A DNA stretch of 64,000 bases from Tenacibaculum sp. 190524A05c. Lineage in GTDB: Bacteria > Bacteroidota > Bacteroidia > Flavobacteriales > Flavobacteriaceae. The notes beneath the pieces were generated by a model. It saw nothing but the letters and a program-made list of their open reading frames with translations. It made no database searches and had not been told where the DNA came from. Both the position numbers and the translations under genes were made by a program. Positions 1 to 8,449 of the stretch are shown here, in pieces; within the stretch, counting starts at the first letter, position 1, and the number at the start of each line of letters is the position of its first letter. The stretch lies in assembly GCF_964036595.1 (NCBI RefSeq), contig NZ_OZ038523.1, forward strand, positions 710,501 to 774,500, given 5' to 3'.

Positions 1-80
1 TGTTATCCATTTAAGATTAGGTTAATATCAGAATGTGCTTTTAGTTAAAAAAACTTAGTTCTTAAAATTACTCAACCAAT

Positions 81-668
81 TTAGTGTCTACTTTTTAAAA
101 CAGCTTCAATATCTTGAAAAGTAAATCCTTTTGCTTTTAACAAAATCAAGTAGTGATATAACAAATCTGCTGCTTCATTGGTGAATAAGTCGTCGTTATT
201 GTCTTTAGCTTCAATTACAACTTCTACGGCTTCTTCACCAACTTTTTGTGCTACTTTATTAATTCCTCTTTTAAATAATTTGTTGGTATATGAAGTTTCT
301 ACATTATTGTCGATTCTATCGTGAATAATGTTCTCTAATTCATACACGAAACCTTTTGGTGTTTCTTCTGCGAAACATGAAATATCTCCTTTGTGGCAAG
401 TTGGACCTTTAGGATCTGCTTTAATTAAAATGGTGTCATTATCGCAATCTACTTTAATATCTTTTACATACAAAAAGTTACCACTCGATTCACCTTTTGT
501 CCATAATCTATTTTTACTTCTACTAAAGAAAGTTACCACCTGTTCATTTTGTGTTTTTTCAAACGCTTCTTCGTTCATATAACCTAACATTAAAACTTGT
601 AATGTTTTGTTATTTTGAATAACAACCGGTACTAAACCATCGTTGCTTTTATTGAAATCTACTTTCAT
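81..668 (-). CDS. hisIE: HisIE: phosphoribosyl-AMP cyclohydrolase / phosphoribosyl-ATP pyrophosphatase
   Basis: Bifunctional enzyme for the second and third steps of histidine synthesis: pyrophosphate release from PR-ATP, then ring opening of PR-AMP. The N-terminal HisI half (about residues 1-105) shows GYMNEEAF, SRSKNRLWTKGE and the metal-binding CDNDTIL and GPTCHKGDISCF segments. The C-terminal HisE half (about 110-190) has the MazG-like helix with EEAVEVVIEAKD. The 195-residue length is normal for the fused form. It is the last gene of the his operon and overlaps the upstream receiver-like gene by 4 nt, which suggests translational coupling. The 80 nt downstream show no clear terminator. 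Confidence 0.97.
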   Translation of the reverse strand: MKVDFNKSNDGLVPVVIQNNKTLQVLMLGYMNEEAFEKTQNEQVVTFFSRSKNRLWTKGESSGNFLYVKDIKVDCDNDTILIKADPKGPTCHKGDISCFAEETPKGFVYELENIIHDRIDNNVETSYTNKLFKRGINKVAQKVGEEAVEVVIEAKDNNDDLFTNEAADLLYHYLILLKAKGFTFQDIEAVLKSRH

Positions 669-1009
669 GACTTATTTAAAAAATCAATATAATTCGTTAA
701 TAATCCTTTTATTTGTTCGGCAGCTACTGGATTTGCAGAGTGTACTTTGAATTGTAAACTTCTTAAATCTAAACCTGATTCATACACTAACCATTTTGCA
801 GCAGCATAACCATCAAGAGCAACTTCTCCATTTTTATCTAATCCTAAATCATTATCAAAACTGATAAAATCTGGCAAACCATTTTTTTGAACATATGAAA
901 CAAATGCTTCATACGTTCTTACAATATCAAATTCTTTTTCTTGTGATGCGTCATAAACCATATCTATGGTTCTTAAGTCATCTAAAAACAATTTCTTTTT
1001 CATTATCAT
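665..1009 (-). CDS. Cyclic-phosphate-processing receiver-like domain protein
   Basis: A 114-residue single-domain protein resembling the cPRD family, a divergent receiver-like fold predicted from genome context to act on cyclic phosphate ends. Family-type motifs are LFLDDLR near the N-terminus, FISFDNDLG at about residues 48-56 and VHSANPVAAEQI near the C-terminus. The start may be Met1 or Met3 (position 1003); the latter gives MKKKLFLDDLR, more usual for the family. It lies inside the his operon between hisF and hisIE and overlaps hisIE by 4 nt, so it is almost certainly co-expressed. No link to histidine synthesis is established. The family assignment rests on motif recognition only. Confidence 0.75.
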   Translation of the reverse strand: MIMKKKLFLDDLRTIDMVYDASQEKEFDIVRTYEAFVSYVQKNGLPDFISFDNDLGLDKNGEVALDGYAAAKWLVYESGLDLRSLQFKVHSANPVAAEQIKGLLTNYIDFLNKS

Positions 1010-1016
1010 TTTCTAT

Positions 1017-1089
1017 TTGCCATTCCCGTGAAGACGGGAATCTTATCTAACTCTATGTATGAGATTCCGCATCAAGTGCGGAATGACAA
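1017..1089. repeat. Palindromic intergenic repeat (two hairpins) inside the his operon
   Basis: There are two perfect 8-bp hairpins: ATTCCCGT/ACGGGAAT (1022-1029 with 1034-1041) and ATTCCGCA/TGCGGAAT (1064-1071 with 1077-1084). The outer ends TTGCCATTCC (1017-1026) and GGAATGACAA (1080-1089) are inverted copies with one mismatch. GGAATCT and AGATTCC inside can also pair, so the whole element could fold as one long stem. It resembles REP/MITE-like palindromes scattered in flavobacterial genomes. Only this copy occurs in the window. It separates hisF from the receiver-like gene. Confidence 0.8.
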
Positions 1090-1100
1090 GTTTTTATTGT

Positions 1101-1856
1101 TTAAATCCTAACAGGAATATTTTGCTCTTTTAAAGCTTGTTTTAATTCTGGAATTGGAATTTCACCAAAGTGGAAAACACTTGCAGCTAACGCAGCATCA
1201 GATTTTCCTTCTGTGAATGTATCAATGAAATGTTGCACAGATCCAGCTCCTCCAGAAGCAATAATTGGAATATTTAATTCATCAGACAACCTTGCCAAGG
1301 CTTGATTCGCAAATCCAGCTTTGGTACCATCATTATCCATTGATGTGAATAAGATCTCTCCTGCTCCTCTTTGTTCAACTTCCTTAGCCCAATCAAATAA
1401 ATTCAACTCCGTTGGAATTGTTCCACCAGCCAAATGAACTTTCCATTCTCCGTCAACTTGTTTAGCATCGATTGCTACAACTACACATTGACTTCCAAAT
1501 TTTTGAGATAATTCATTAATTAACTCTGGTCTTTTAACGGCTGATGAATTAATCGAAACTTTGTCCGCTCCACATTTTAATAAAGCATCTACATGTTCGA
1601 TAGAAGAAATTCCACCTCCAACAGTAAATGGAATATTTACTTGAGCGGCAACCTTTTCTACCATATCTAATGTAGTTCCTCTGTTTTCAAGAGTAGCTGC
1701 GATATCTAAAAACACCAGTTCGTCCGCTCCAAGTTCTGCATATTGTTTCGCGAGAACAACAGGATCACCAGCATCTATTAAGTTTACAAAATTGACTCCT
1801 TTTACTGTTCTTCCATTTTTTATATCCAAACAAGGAACTATTCGTTTTGTTAACAT
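1101..1856 (-). CDS. hisF: HisF: imidazole glycerol phosphate synthase, cyclase subunit
   Basis: This (beta/alpha)8-barrel subunit uses ammonia from HisH to turn PRFAR into imidazole glycerol phosphate and AICAR. The two catalytic aspartates are visible as D11 ([10 protein letters not shown]) and D130 (VVVAIDAK). Phosphate-binding glycine segments such as TVGGGI and IIASGGAG are present. The 251-residue length is standard. It follows the DinB-like gene with only a 1-nt gap, and its 3' side carries the palindromic repeat, so it is the last gene of the tightly packed part of the operon. Confidence 0.97.
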   Translation of the reverse strand: MLTKRIVPCLDIKNGRTVKGVNFVNLIDAGDPVVLAKQYAELGADELVFLDIAATLENRGTTLDMVEKVAAQVNIPFTVGGGISSIEHVDALLKCGADKVSINSSAVKRPELINELSQKFGSQCVVVAIDAKQVDGEWKVHLAGGTIPTELNLFDWAKEVEQRGAGEILFTSMDNDGTKAGFANQALARLSDELNIPIIASGGAGSVQHFIDTFTEGKSDAALAASVFHFGEIPIPELKQALKEQNIPVRI

Positions 1857-1857
1857 G

Positions 1858-2370
1858 TTAATCTTTATTTTTTATTGTTAAATCTACTCCATCATAAAAA
1901 CCTAAATCTTTATTCTTTAATTGCTTTACCCAAAAAGCAATTTGTCCTGTGTGATACGAATAATGTTCAGTTACGTGAATTACAATTCCAACACCTGAAA
2001 AAGTAAATCCTTGAACTTCTCGTTTTCTAAGGTATTCTTCAAGAGTAGTATTGTTAATAATCTCTTTAGCTTCTTCAAGAGTAGTATTCAGTTTTTCTAA
2101 TAATTCGGATTTTGAATATCCTTTATTAATAGAAAATTCTAAATCTCTATTTCTTAAATCATCGGTGTTTCCTAATGAAGAAATTGCATACTGAGTAATA
2201 TTACCACATAAATGAAGTATTAAATTCCCTATACTATTCGAAGAATTATTGATTCTTTTCCAAACATCTTCTTCTGAAATTAAGCTCAATGACTTAGTAT
2301 TCATTCGAGTACTTTCATCCAATCTGTAAATGATTTGATTCTTTAATTCTTCTAATACTTCAATATTCAT
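1858..2370 (-). CDS. DinB-like four-helix metalloenzyme-fold protein
   Basis: A 170-residue all-helical protein of the DinB/YfiT superfamily. The three putative metal-ligand histidines are in the usual places: H53 (LILHLCGN) and H136 and H140 ([12 protein letters not shown]). The segment [12 protein letters not shown] near the C-terminus is typical. Substrates are unknown; some relatives are thiol transferases, including bacillithiol transferases, and a YtxJ-like gene elsewhere in this window hints at bacillithiol use, but nothing here shows the specificity. It sits between hisA (4-nt gap) and hisF (1-nt gap), so it must be co-transcribed with them although it is not a known histidine enzyme. 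Confidence 0.85.
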   Translation of the reverse strand: MNIEVLEELKNQIIYRLDESTRMNTKSLSLISEEDVWKRINNSSNSIGNLILHLCGNITQYAISSLGNTDDLRNRDLEFSINKGYSKSELLEKLNTTLEEAKEIINNTTLEEYLRKREVQGFTFSGVGIVIHVTEHYSYHTGQIAFWVKQLKNKDLGFYDGVDLTIKNKD

Positions 2371-2374
2371 TTTT

Positions 2375-3097
2375 TTACTGTTTTATGATAAATTGCTCTA
2401 ATTCCTTTAAACTGATTTTATTCTCGTAAATAGCTTTACCAACAATAACACCTTCACAGCCTAACTGTTGTACCTTGAATAAATCGTCCAAATTAGAAAC
2501 TCCTCCACTTGCTATTAGTTTAACTTTAGTTGTCTCTAAAATTTCCTTGTATAATTCGTTTGAAGTTCCCTCTAACATTCCGTCTTTAGCAACATCTGTA
2601 CAAATTACATATTCTACACCTATTTCTTCATAATCGGTAATAAATTCAACAACATCAACTACTGAAGTTTCCATCCAACCATGAGTAGCTACTTTTCTAT
2701 TTTTACAATCAGCTCCTAAAATTATTCTCTCAGATCCATAATTTTTTAACCAATTGATAAAAATATCTGGATTTTTTACTGCAATACTTCCTCCCGTAAT
2801 TTGATTTGCTCCACTTTCAAATGCAATTTTAGCATCTTCATCAGATTTTAAACCACCACCAAAATCAATTTTTAAATTAGTTTTCGAAGCAATTTGCTCT
2901 AATACCTTATGATTTACAATGTGTTTAGATTTAGCTCCATCTAAATCAACTACATGCAAATACTCAATACCAGCATCTTCAAATTGTTTAGCAACCTCTA
3001 ATGGATTTTCATTGTAAATTTTCTTTGTGTTATAATCCCCTTTTGTTAAACGAACACATTTTCCTTCAATAATGTCAATAGCAGGTATTATTCTCAT
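2375..3097 (-). CDS. hisA: HisA: ProFAR isomerase
   Basis: It isomerises ProFAR to PRFAR, the fourth step of histidine synthesis. The (beta/alpha)8 barrel begins [17 protein letters not shown] with the catalytic-type D8. The family segment [15 protein letters not shown] lies in the second half, and phosphate-binding LIASGGVSN and [11 protein letters not shown] segments follow. The 240-residue length is typical. The start codon overlaps the hisH stop by 4 nt, consistent with coupled translation of hisH and hisA. Confidence 0.97.
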   Translation of the reverse strand: MRIIPAIDIIEGKCVRLTKGDYNTKKIYNENPLEVAKQFEDAGIEYLHVVDLDGAKSKHIVNHKVLEQIASKTNLKIDFGGGLKSDEDAKIAFESGANQITGGSIAVKNPDIFINWLKNYGSERIILGADCKNRKVATHGWMETSVVDVVEFITDYEEIGVEYVICTDVAKDGMLEGTSNELYKEILETTKVKLIASGGVSNLDDLFKVQQLGCEGVIVGKAIYENKISLKELEQFIIKQ

Positions 3098-3675
3098 AAT
3101 TCTAAAAAGTTTTTTAATATTTTTTCTCCTTCAACACCACTTTTTTCTGGGTGAAACTGAGTTCCGTAAAAATTATCTTTATGTAAAGCTGTAGCATAGT
3201 TTATTCCATAATCAGTAGCTGCGATTGCATATTTACAATCTTCAGCATAATAGCTATGCACTAAATACATGTATTCATCTTCTTTTATTCCTTTGAATAA
3301 ATCTGACTTTAAATTTGAAATTGTATTCCACCCCATTTGCGGAACTTTTAACTCATTAGAGAAACGTTTAATTTCTACATCAAAAATTCCTAAACCTTCG
3401 GTATTTCCTTCTTCAGATGAAGTACACATTAATTGCATCCCCAAACAAATACCTAGCACAGGTTGCTTTAATGTTGGAATAACTTTATCCAAGCCACTTT
3501 CTCTTAATTTATTCATTGCTGAACTTGCTTCTCCCACTCCTGGGAAAATCACTTTATCAGCATTTTGTATTTCTTCTACGTTATTGGTCAACACAGCATC
3601 AACACCTAATCTTTTAAAGGCAAATTGAATGCTTTTTATGTTTCCAGCTCCGTAATCTATAATGACTAATTTCAT
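3094..3675 (-). CDS. hisH: HisH: imidazole glycerol phosphate synthase, glutaminase subunit
   Basis: A class I glutamine amidotransferase that supplies ammonia to HisF. The catalytic triad is readable: C77 in LGICLGMQ, and H175 and E177 in QFHPEKSG. The N-terminal DYGAGNIKS motif is characteristic. The 193-residue length is usual. It lies 14 nt downstream of hisB and overlaps hisA by 4 nt. Its partner hisF is three genes further on. Confidence 0.97.
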   Translation of the reverse strand: MKLVIIDYGAGNIKSIQFAFKRLGVDAVLTNNVEEIQNADKVIFPGVGEASSAMNKLRESGLDKVIPTLKQPVLGICLGMQLMCTSSEEGNTEGLGIFDVEIKRFSNELKVPQMGWNTISNLKSDLFKGIKEDEYMYLVHSYYAEDCKYAIAATDYGINYATALHKDNFYGTQFHPEKSGVEGEKILKNFLEL

Positions 3676-3689
3676 TCTAATTTGTTTTA

Positions 3690-4829
3690 CTAAAGCACAC
3701 CTTTAGTTGATGGTAAAAACATTTTATTGGCATCACGTTTTACAGCCATTTTTATAGCTTTAGCAAATGCTTTAAATATTCCTTCAATTTTGTGGTGTTC
3801 ATTAACACCTTCTGCTTTTACATTTAAGTTACATTTTGCTCCATCTGTAAATGATTTGAACAAGTGGAAAAACATTTCTGTAGGCATATCTCCAATTTTC
3901 TCTCTCTTAAACTCTGCATCCCATTCTAACCAATTTCTACCACCAAAATCAACAGCAACTTGCGCTAAACAATCATCCATTGGTAAACAGAATCCATAAC
4001 GTTCAATACCTAATTTATTTCCAACTGCCTGGTAAAACACTTCACCTAAAGCGATCATTGTATCTTCAATAGTGTGGTGTTCATCAACTTCTAAATCACC
4101 ATCAACTTTAATAGTTAAATCCATTGCCCCATGACGACCGATTTGGTCTAACATGTGATCAAAGAATTTTAATCCAGTACTAATGTCGTTTTTACCTGAA
4201 CCGTCTAAATTTAACTTGATATAAATCTTAGTTTCATTAGTGTTTCTAGTAATTTCAGCAACACGATCTTCTAACTTTAAAAACTCATAAATTTCCTTCC
4301 AATCGGTACTTGTTAAAGCGATACAATCGATTATTTCTTGTTTAGATGATTCTATTTCATCAGCTCCTAATTCAGGGTTTTCCGACAAATAAATTCCTTT
4401 AGCTCCTAAATTCTTAGCTAATTCCATATCTGTAATACGATCACCTAGTACAAAAGAATTTTCAAGATCATATTCTTCAGAAAAATATTGTGTTAACAAA
4501 CCTGTTCTCGGCTTACGAGTTGGTGCGTTTTCAGCAGCAAAAGTTCTATCTATAAACACTTCAGAAAAAACAACACCTTCTTTAGCAAAAGCATCAATAA
4601 CTTTATTTTGAGCAGGCCAAAATGTATCTTCTGGAAAAGAATCGGTTCCTAAACCATCCTGATTGGTAACCATAACCAATTCAAAATCTAATTCTTCAGC
4701 AATTTTAGCCATGTATTGGAATACTTTCGGATAAAACTCTAACTTTTCTAAACTATCTAATTGATAATCTACAGGTGGTTCTATTACTAAAGTTCCGTCT
4801 CTATCTATGAATAATACTTTTTTCTTCAT
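3690..4829 (-). CDS. hisB: HisB: histidinol-phosphatase / imidazoleglycerol-phosphate dehydratase
   Basis: A bifunctional enzyme for the sixth and eighth steps. The N-terminal HAD phosphatase domain (about residues 1-165) has the nucleophile motif DRDGTL (D9, D11) and the Asp-rich [11 protein letters not shown]. The C-terminal dehydratase domain (about 185-379) has the two manganese-binding histidine motifs DEHHTIEDT and NEHHKIEG. The fused arrangement occurs in enterobacteria and Bacteroidota. Its start overlaps the hisC stop by one base. Confidence 0.97.
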   Translation of the reverse strand: MKKKVLFIDRDGTLVIEPPVDYQLDSLEKLEFYPKVFQYMAKIAEELDFELVMVTNQDGLGTDSFPEDTFWPAQNKVIDAFAKEGVVFSEVFIDRTFAAENAPTRKPRTGLLTQYFSEEYDLENSFVLGDRITDMELAKNLGAKGIYLSENPELGADEIESSKQEIIDCIALTSTDWKEIYEFLKLEDRVAEITRNTNETKIYIKLNLDGSGKNDISTGLKFFDHMLDQIGRHGAMDLTIKVDGDLEVDEHHTIEDTMIALGEVFYQAVGNKLGIERYGFCLPMDDCLAQVAVDFGGRNWLEWDAEFKREKIGDMPTEMFFHLFKSFTDGAKCNLNVKAEGVNEHHKIEGIFKAFAKAIKMAVKRDANKMFLPSTKGVL

Positions 4830-5854
4830 TATAATGCTTTTAGCGCGTTGATTAGTTGTTCGTTTTCTTCTGGAGTTCCAACAGTAATTCTAATACAATT
4901 ATTAATTACTTTATTTCGATTTCTAATAATAACTTTCTCATCAATTAAATAGTTATAGGTCTTATCAGCATCGTCTACATTTACCAATAAAAAGTTAGCA
5001 TCAGAAGGATATATTTTATTTACTTTTTTAATGCTTGCCAAGCGTTGCTTTAATCGACTTCTTTCTTCTAAAATAATATCGATGTTTTTCTCTACGTCTG
5101 ACAAATTATTTAATGATTCTAAAACAGCATCTTGATTTAAAACACTCACATTATATGGAGGTTTAACTCTGTTATACAAATCTAAAATTGCTTTGTTTGT
5201 ATATGCTGCTCCTACTCTTACACCAGCTAATCCCCAAGCTTTACTGAAGGTCTGACTCACAATTAGATTCGGATAGTCGTTAATCTTCTCGATGAAAGAT
5301 TGCTTAGAACTGAAATCGATATAAGCCTCATCTATAATTACAACACCTTCGAAATTAGCTAATATATACTCAATATCTTCCTCATTAATTGTATTTCCTG
5401 TTGGATTATTTGGAGAACATATAAATATCATCTTCACCAAAGGATCGTCTAAATAAGGCTGTAATTGATTTAAATTAATCTGAAAATCATTAATTAATGG
5501 CTGCTTTATTAACTCAATATTATTAATGTCTGCTGAAACATCGTACATTCCATAGGTTGGAGAAAAGGTTAAAGCTTTATCAACTCCAGGTTCACAAAAA
5601 ATACGAAATGCTATATCAATAACTTCATCACTTCCATTTCCAATAAAGATCTGATCTGTATTAACATTTTTAATCTTTGCTAATTTCTCCTTGATTTTAC
5701 TTTGTTGCGGATCTGGATAACGATTTAAGTTTCCGTAAGGATTTTCATTTGCATCTAAAAACACATCTGCAGTTCCCTTAAATTCATCTCTTGCAGAAGA
5801 ATACGGAGTCAAATTCCATATATTTTTTCTAACTATTTTTTCTAAACTAAACAT
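4829..5854 (-). CDS. hisC: HisC: histidinol-phosphate aminotransferase
   Basis: A PLP-dependent fold-type I aminotransferase converting imidazole acetol phosphate to histidinol phosphate. The PLP lysine is K205 in [12 protein letters not shown]. Other family segments are DANENPYG near the N-terminus, [21 protein letters not shown] and the C-terminal RITVGT. The 341-residue length is normal. It overlaps hisD by 8 nt and hisB by 1 nt. Confidence 0.96.
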   Translation of the reverse strand: MFSLEKIVRKNIWNLTPYSSARDEFKGTADVFLDANENPYGNLNRYPDPQQSKIKEKLAKIKNVNTDQIFIGNGSDEVIDIAFRIFCEPGVDKALTFSPTYGMYDVSADINNIELIKQPLINDFQINLNQLQPYLDDPLVKMIFICSPNNPTGNTINEEDIEYILANFEGVVIIDEAYIDFSSKQSFIEKINDYPNLIVSQTFSKAWGLAGVRVGAAYTNKAILDLYNRVKPPYNVSVLNQDAVLESLNNLSDVEKNIDIILEERSRLKQRLASIKKVNKIYPSDANFLLVNVDDADKTYNYLIDEKVIIRNRNKVINNCIRITVGTPEENEQLINALKAL

Positions 5855-7145
5855 CTGTCAAACTTTTTAAACGTAATGTAACAGCATTTTTGTGAGCTTG
5901 TAGTCCTTCAGCCTCAGCCATTAACTCAATAGTATTTCCAATATTTTTAATTCCTTCTTTTGATAATTTCTGGAAGGTAATCTTCTTTACAAAACTATCC
6001 AGAGAAACACCACTATAGTTCTTAGCATAACCATACGTTGGTAAAGTGTGATTTGTTCCTGAAGCATAATCTCCAGCACTTTCACAACTATAATTCCCTA
6101 AGAAAACAGAACCGGCATTTGTAATTTTATCGATAAAATCATCTGCGCTTTCTGAAGCAATGATTAAGTGTTCTGGAGCGTACTCATTACTAAAATCAAT
6201 TCCTTCTTCAATAGAATCAAAGTAAACTGTTCTACTATTCTGAAGCGCTTTTTCAGCAATATCTTTTCTCGGTAATTCGTTTAACTGTTTTTCTAATTCA
6301 ATTTCTATTTCCCCAATACTTTCTTTATTGTTTGAAACTAAAATCACTTGACTATCCGTTCCGTGTTCTGCCTGTGATAATAAATCAGCAGCCACAAAAC
6401 TTGGATTTGAAGTTTCATCAGCAATCACTAAAACTTCACTTGGTCCCGCTGGCATATCAATAGCAACTCCGTATTCCTGAACTAATTCTTTAGCTTTAGT
6501 TACAAACTGATTTCCAGGTCCAAATATTTTATATACTTGTGGAATAGTTTCTGTACCAAACGTCATAGCTCCAACTGCTTGTGCTCCACCAACTTTAAAT
6601 ATTTTGGTTACTCCTACAAGATTTGCTGTATATAAAATTACAGGGTTAACTTTTCCTTCCTTATTTGGAGGTGTACACAATACAATTTCTTTACAACCAG
6701 CAACTTTCGCTGGTACTGCTAGCATTAAAATTGTTGAAAATAGTGGTGCTGTTCCTCCAGGAATATATAAACCAACTTTTTCAATTCCTACAGATTTTCT
6801 CCAACATTGAACACCTTTAGTAGTTTCAATTACTTTTGGAGTCTCTTTTTGAGAAGTGTGAAAAACTTCAATATTATTTTTAGCCTGCTCAATAGCCTGC
6901 TTCAACTCTTCTGAAACTTCATTTTTTGCCGCATCAATCTCTTCCTGAGAAACTTCTAAGCTAGATAACTTAGTATTATCAAACTTCTCGGCATATTCAT
7001 ATAAAGCTTGATCTTTATTTTGCTGAACGTTCTCAAGAATAGCAGTTACGATTTCATTCAGTTCAGATTTATCAAACTGAGCTCTTTTGCAAAGCTCATT
7101 CCAGGAACTTTTGTCCGGATTTGTATAAACTTTCATGTTAGCCAT
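5847..7145 (-). CDS. hisD: HisD: histidinol dehydrogenase
   Basis: A zinc-dependent enzyme making the last two NAD-linked oxidations from histidinol to histidine. Diagnostic segments are YIPGGTAPLFST, GPGNQFVTKAK, MPAGPSEVLVIAD, LLSQAEHGTDSQ, YAPEHLII and the C-terminal GLQAHKNAVTLR. The 432-residue length is typical. The predicted start MANMKVY has an internal Met4 (position 7136) that may be the true start. It follows hisG after 4 nt. Confidence 0.97.
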   Translation of the reverse strand: MANMKVYTNPDKSSWNELCKRAQFDKSELNEIVTAILENVQQNKDQALYEYAEKFDNTKLSSLEVSQEEIDAAKNEVSEELKQAIEQAKNNIEVFHTSQKETPKVIETTKGVQCWRKSVGIEKVGLYIPGGTAPLFSTILMLAVPAKVAGCKEIVLCTPPNKEGKVNPVILYTANLVGVTKIFKVGGAQAVGAMTFGTETIPQVYKIFGPGNQFVTKAKELVQEYGVAIDMPAGPSEVLVIADETSNPSFVAADLLSQAEHGTDSQVILVSNNKESIGEIEIELEKQLNELPRKDIAEKALQNSRTVYFDSIEEGIDFSNEYAPEHLIIASESADDFIDKITNAGSVFLGNYSCESAGDYASGTNHTLPTYGYAKNYSGVSLDSFVKKITFQKLSKEGIKNIGNTIELMAEAEGLQAHKNAVTLRLKSLTDV

Positions 7146-7149
7146 TATA

Positions 7150-8007
7150 TTACTGAATCATATTTTCAATTGGACAAACTAAAATTCCTTCTGCACCTGC
7201 AGCACGAAGTTCATCAATTAGATCCCAAAAATCGTTTTTATTAATAACTGAGTGAACAGAACTCCAACCTTCTTGAGCTAAAGGCAAAATAGTTGGACTT
7301 TTAATTCCTGGAAGGATATTTATGATATCATCTACTTTATTATTTGGAGCATTTAACAACACATATTTATTCTTTCTTGCTGCTAAAACAGATTGTAAAC
7401 GGAATTGAATCTTATCTAATACCGCTTGATTTTCAGCAGAAATCTGTGGAGATTTTACTAAAACAGCTTCAGATTTCACTAAAACTTCAATTTCCTTTAA
7501 GTTGTTTTTGAATAAAGTACTTCCACTAGAAACAATATCACAAACTGCATCTGCCAATCCAATGTTCGGAGCAATTTCAACAGAACCATTAATGATGTGT
7601 AAGTTTGCTTCAACTCCAGCTTTTGCTAAGAATTTTTCAACTGTTTTTGGATAAGAAGTTGCAATCTTTTTACCAGCTAAATCAGCTAAACTTTTAGCTT
7701 CCGAAGTCTTAGGAACAGCAATGGAAACTCGACATTTAGAAAATCCTAATTTCTCAACTACATCAATATTATTTCCTTTTTCAATGATTAAATTCTCACC
7801 AATAATTGCGATATCCACTACTCCATCTCTTAAGTATTGAGGAATATCACCATTTCTTAAAAAGAAAACTTCTAATGGAAAATTACGAGCTGAAGCTTTT
7901 AATTGATCTTTCCCATTATCAATCGAAATTCCAATGGCTTTTAAAAGTTTTAAAGAATCTTCGTTAAGTCTTCCTGATTTTTGAACTGCTAATCTTAGTT
8001 TACTCAT
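7150..8007 (-). CDS. hisG: HisG: ATP phosphoribosyltransferase, long form
   Basis: It catalyses the committed step, ATP plus PRPP to PR-ATP, and is the usual feedback target of histidine. At 285 residues it is the long form. The catalytic core covers about residues 1-210 (KSGRLNEDSLKLL, DIAIIGENLI, GLADAVCDIVSSGST). A C-terminal ACT-like regulatory domain follows (about 212-285), ending WDLIDELRAAGAEGILVCPIE. It is the first structural gene after the leader/attenuator, with a 62-nt spacer to the attenuator hairpin. Confidence 0.97.
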   Translation of the reverse strand: MSKLRLAVQKSGRLNEDSLKLLKAIGISIDNGKDQLKASARNFPLEVFFLRNGDIPQYLRDGVVDIAIIGENLIIEKGNNIDVVEKLGFSKCRVSIAVPKTSEAKSLADLAGKKIATSYPKTVEKFLAKAGVEANLHIINGSVEIAPNIGLADAVCDIVSSGSTLFKNNLKEIEVLVKSEAVLVKSPQISAENQAVLDKIQFRLQSVLAARKNKYVLLNAPNNKVDDIINILPGIKSPTILPLAQEGWSSVHSVINKNDFWDLIDELRAAGAEGILVCPIENMIQ

Positions 8008-8069
8008 TTTAGTATTTGTGTTGTTGTTTGAGCAAACCTTAGGAATATAATTCTGAACTGTGTAGAATT

Positions 8070-8104
8070 AAAAAATCCGCTTGATTTACTCAAACGGATT
8101 TTAA
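8070..8104 (-). terminator. his attenuator terminator hairpin
   Basis: On the minus strand a 12-bp stem forms between AAATCCGTTTGA-complementary arms (plus coordinates 8090-8101 and 8073-8084) with a 5-nt loop and one G-U pair. It is followed by a run of six U (plus 8070-8075). It lies between the leader ORF stop and hisG, so it would end transcription before the structural genes. Its 5' arm can instead pair with the leader segment at 8143-8150 (see the attenuator finding). Confidence 0.88.
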
Positions 8105-8133
8105 ATTTTATGTTGTTAATTACGTACATATCA

Positions 8134-8193
8134 TTATCGATTCGCTTGAGTGCAAATATGATGATGATGATGATGTAATTGAATAAATGTCAT
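8134..8193 (-). CDS. hisL: His operon leader peptide with six consecutive His codons
   Basis: A 19-codon minus-strand ORF encodes MTFIQLHHHHHHICTQANR and then TAA. The six CAT codons occupy plus positions 8158-8175. It lies about 20 nt downstream of a strong promoter match and about 30 nt before a terminator that precedes hisG, exactly the layout of a his leader in transcription attenuation. The segment immediately after the His codons (plus 8143-8150) is complementary to the terminator's 5' arm, so a ribosome stalled on His codons would favour antitermination. No clear Shine-Dalgarno is seen, which is usual in this phylum. Confidence 0.88.
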   Translation of the reverse strand: MTFIQLHHHHHHICTQANR

Positions 8194-8212
8194 TGTAATA
8201 ATTTTACGATTG

Positions 8213-8245
8213 CAAATTTAAATGATATTCTTTTATTCATCCAAA
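8213..8245 (-). promoter_or_regulatory. his operon promoter
   Basis: On the minus strand a -7 element TAAATTTG (plus 8213-8220) is an exact match to TAnnTTTG. It is preceded by TTTG (plus 8242-8245) with a 21-nt spacer, as expected for the Bacteroidota primary sigma factor. The predicted transcription start is near 8206, about 13 nt before the leader peptide ATG. Confidence 0.75.
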
Positions 8246-8449
8246 TAAAAATGCAACTATTTTAATTTTCTCACAAAAACTCAAATAAAGTTTAATTTTA
8301 AACATTACTTTAAAGAATGAAATACAAAAATATCTCGAATCTTCGAGACAGAATGAATTGACAATTTTAAAAATGGTCAAAAATGAAACTTCAAAATGAA
8401 TATTAACGCAATTGAAAATTACTATTTTCGCGCCATTAAATCATGAATT
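8221..8449. other. Non-coding stretch between the his promoter and the ABC-F gene
   Basis: Together with the leader region this makes a 442-nt gap between hisG and the ABC-F gene. Beyond the his promoter (8213-8245) I see no gene, repeat or stable hairpin. A near-match to a -7 element (TATTTTCG) occurs shortly before the ABC-F start and probably belongs to that gene. Confidence 0.5.

Noticed and set aside
1..80. Terminator after hisIE
   Set aside because: Only short A/T-rich complementarity around TTAGTT/AACTTAG was seen, with no convincing stem and U-run.
8158..8175. (ATG)n microsatellite upstream of hisG
   Set aside because: Read on the minus strand it is six in-frame CAT codons inside a 19-codon leader ORF with matching attenuator structures, a better explanation than a simple repeat.
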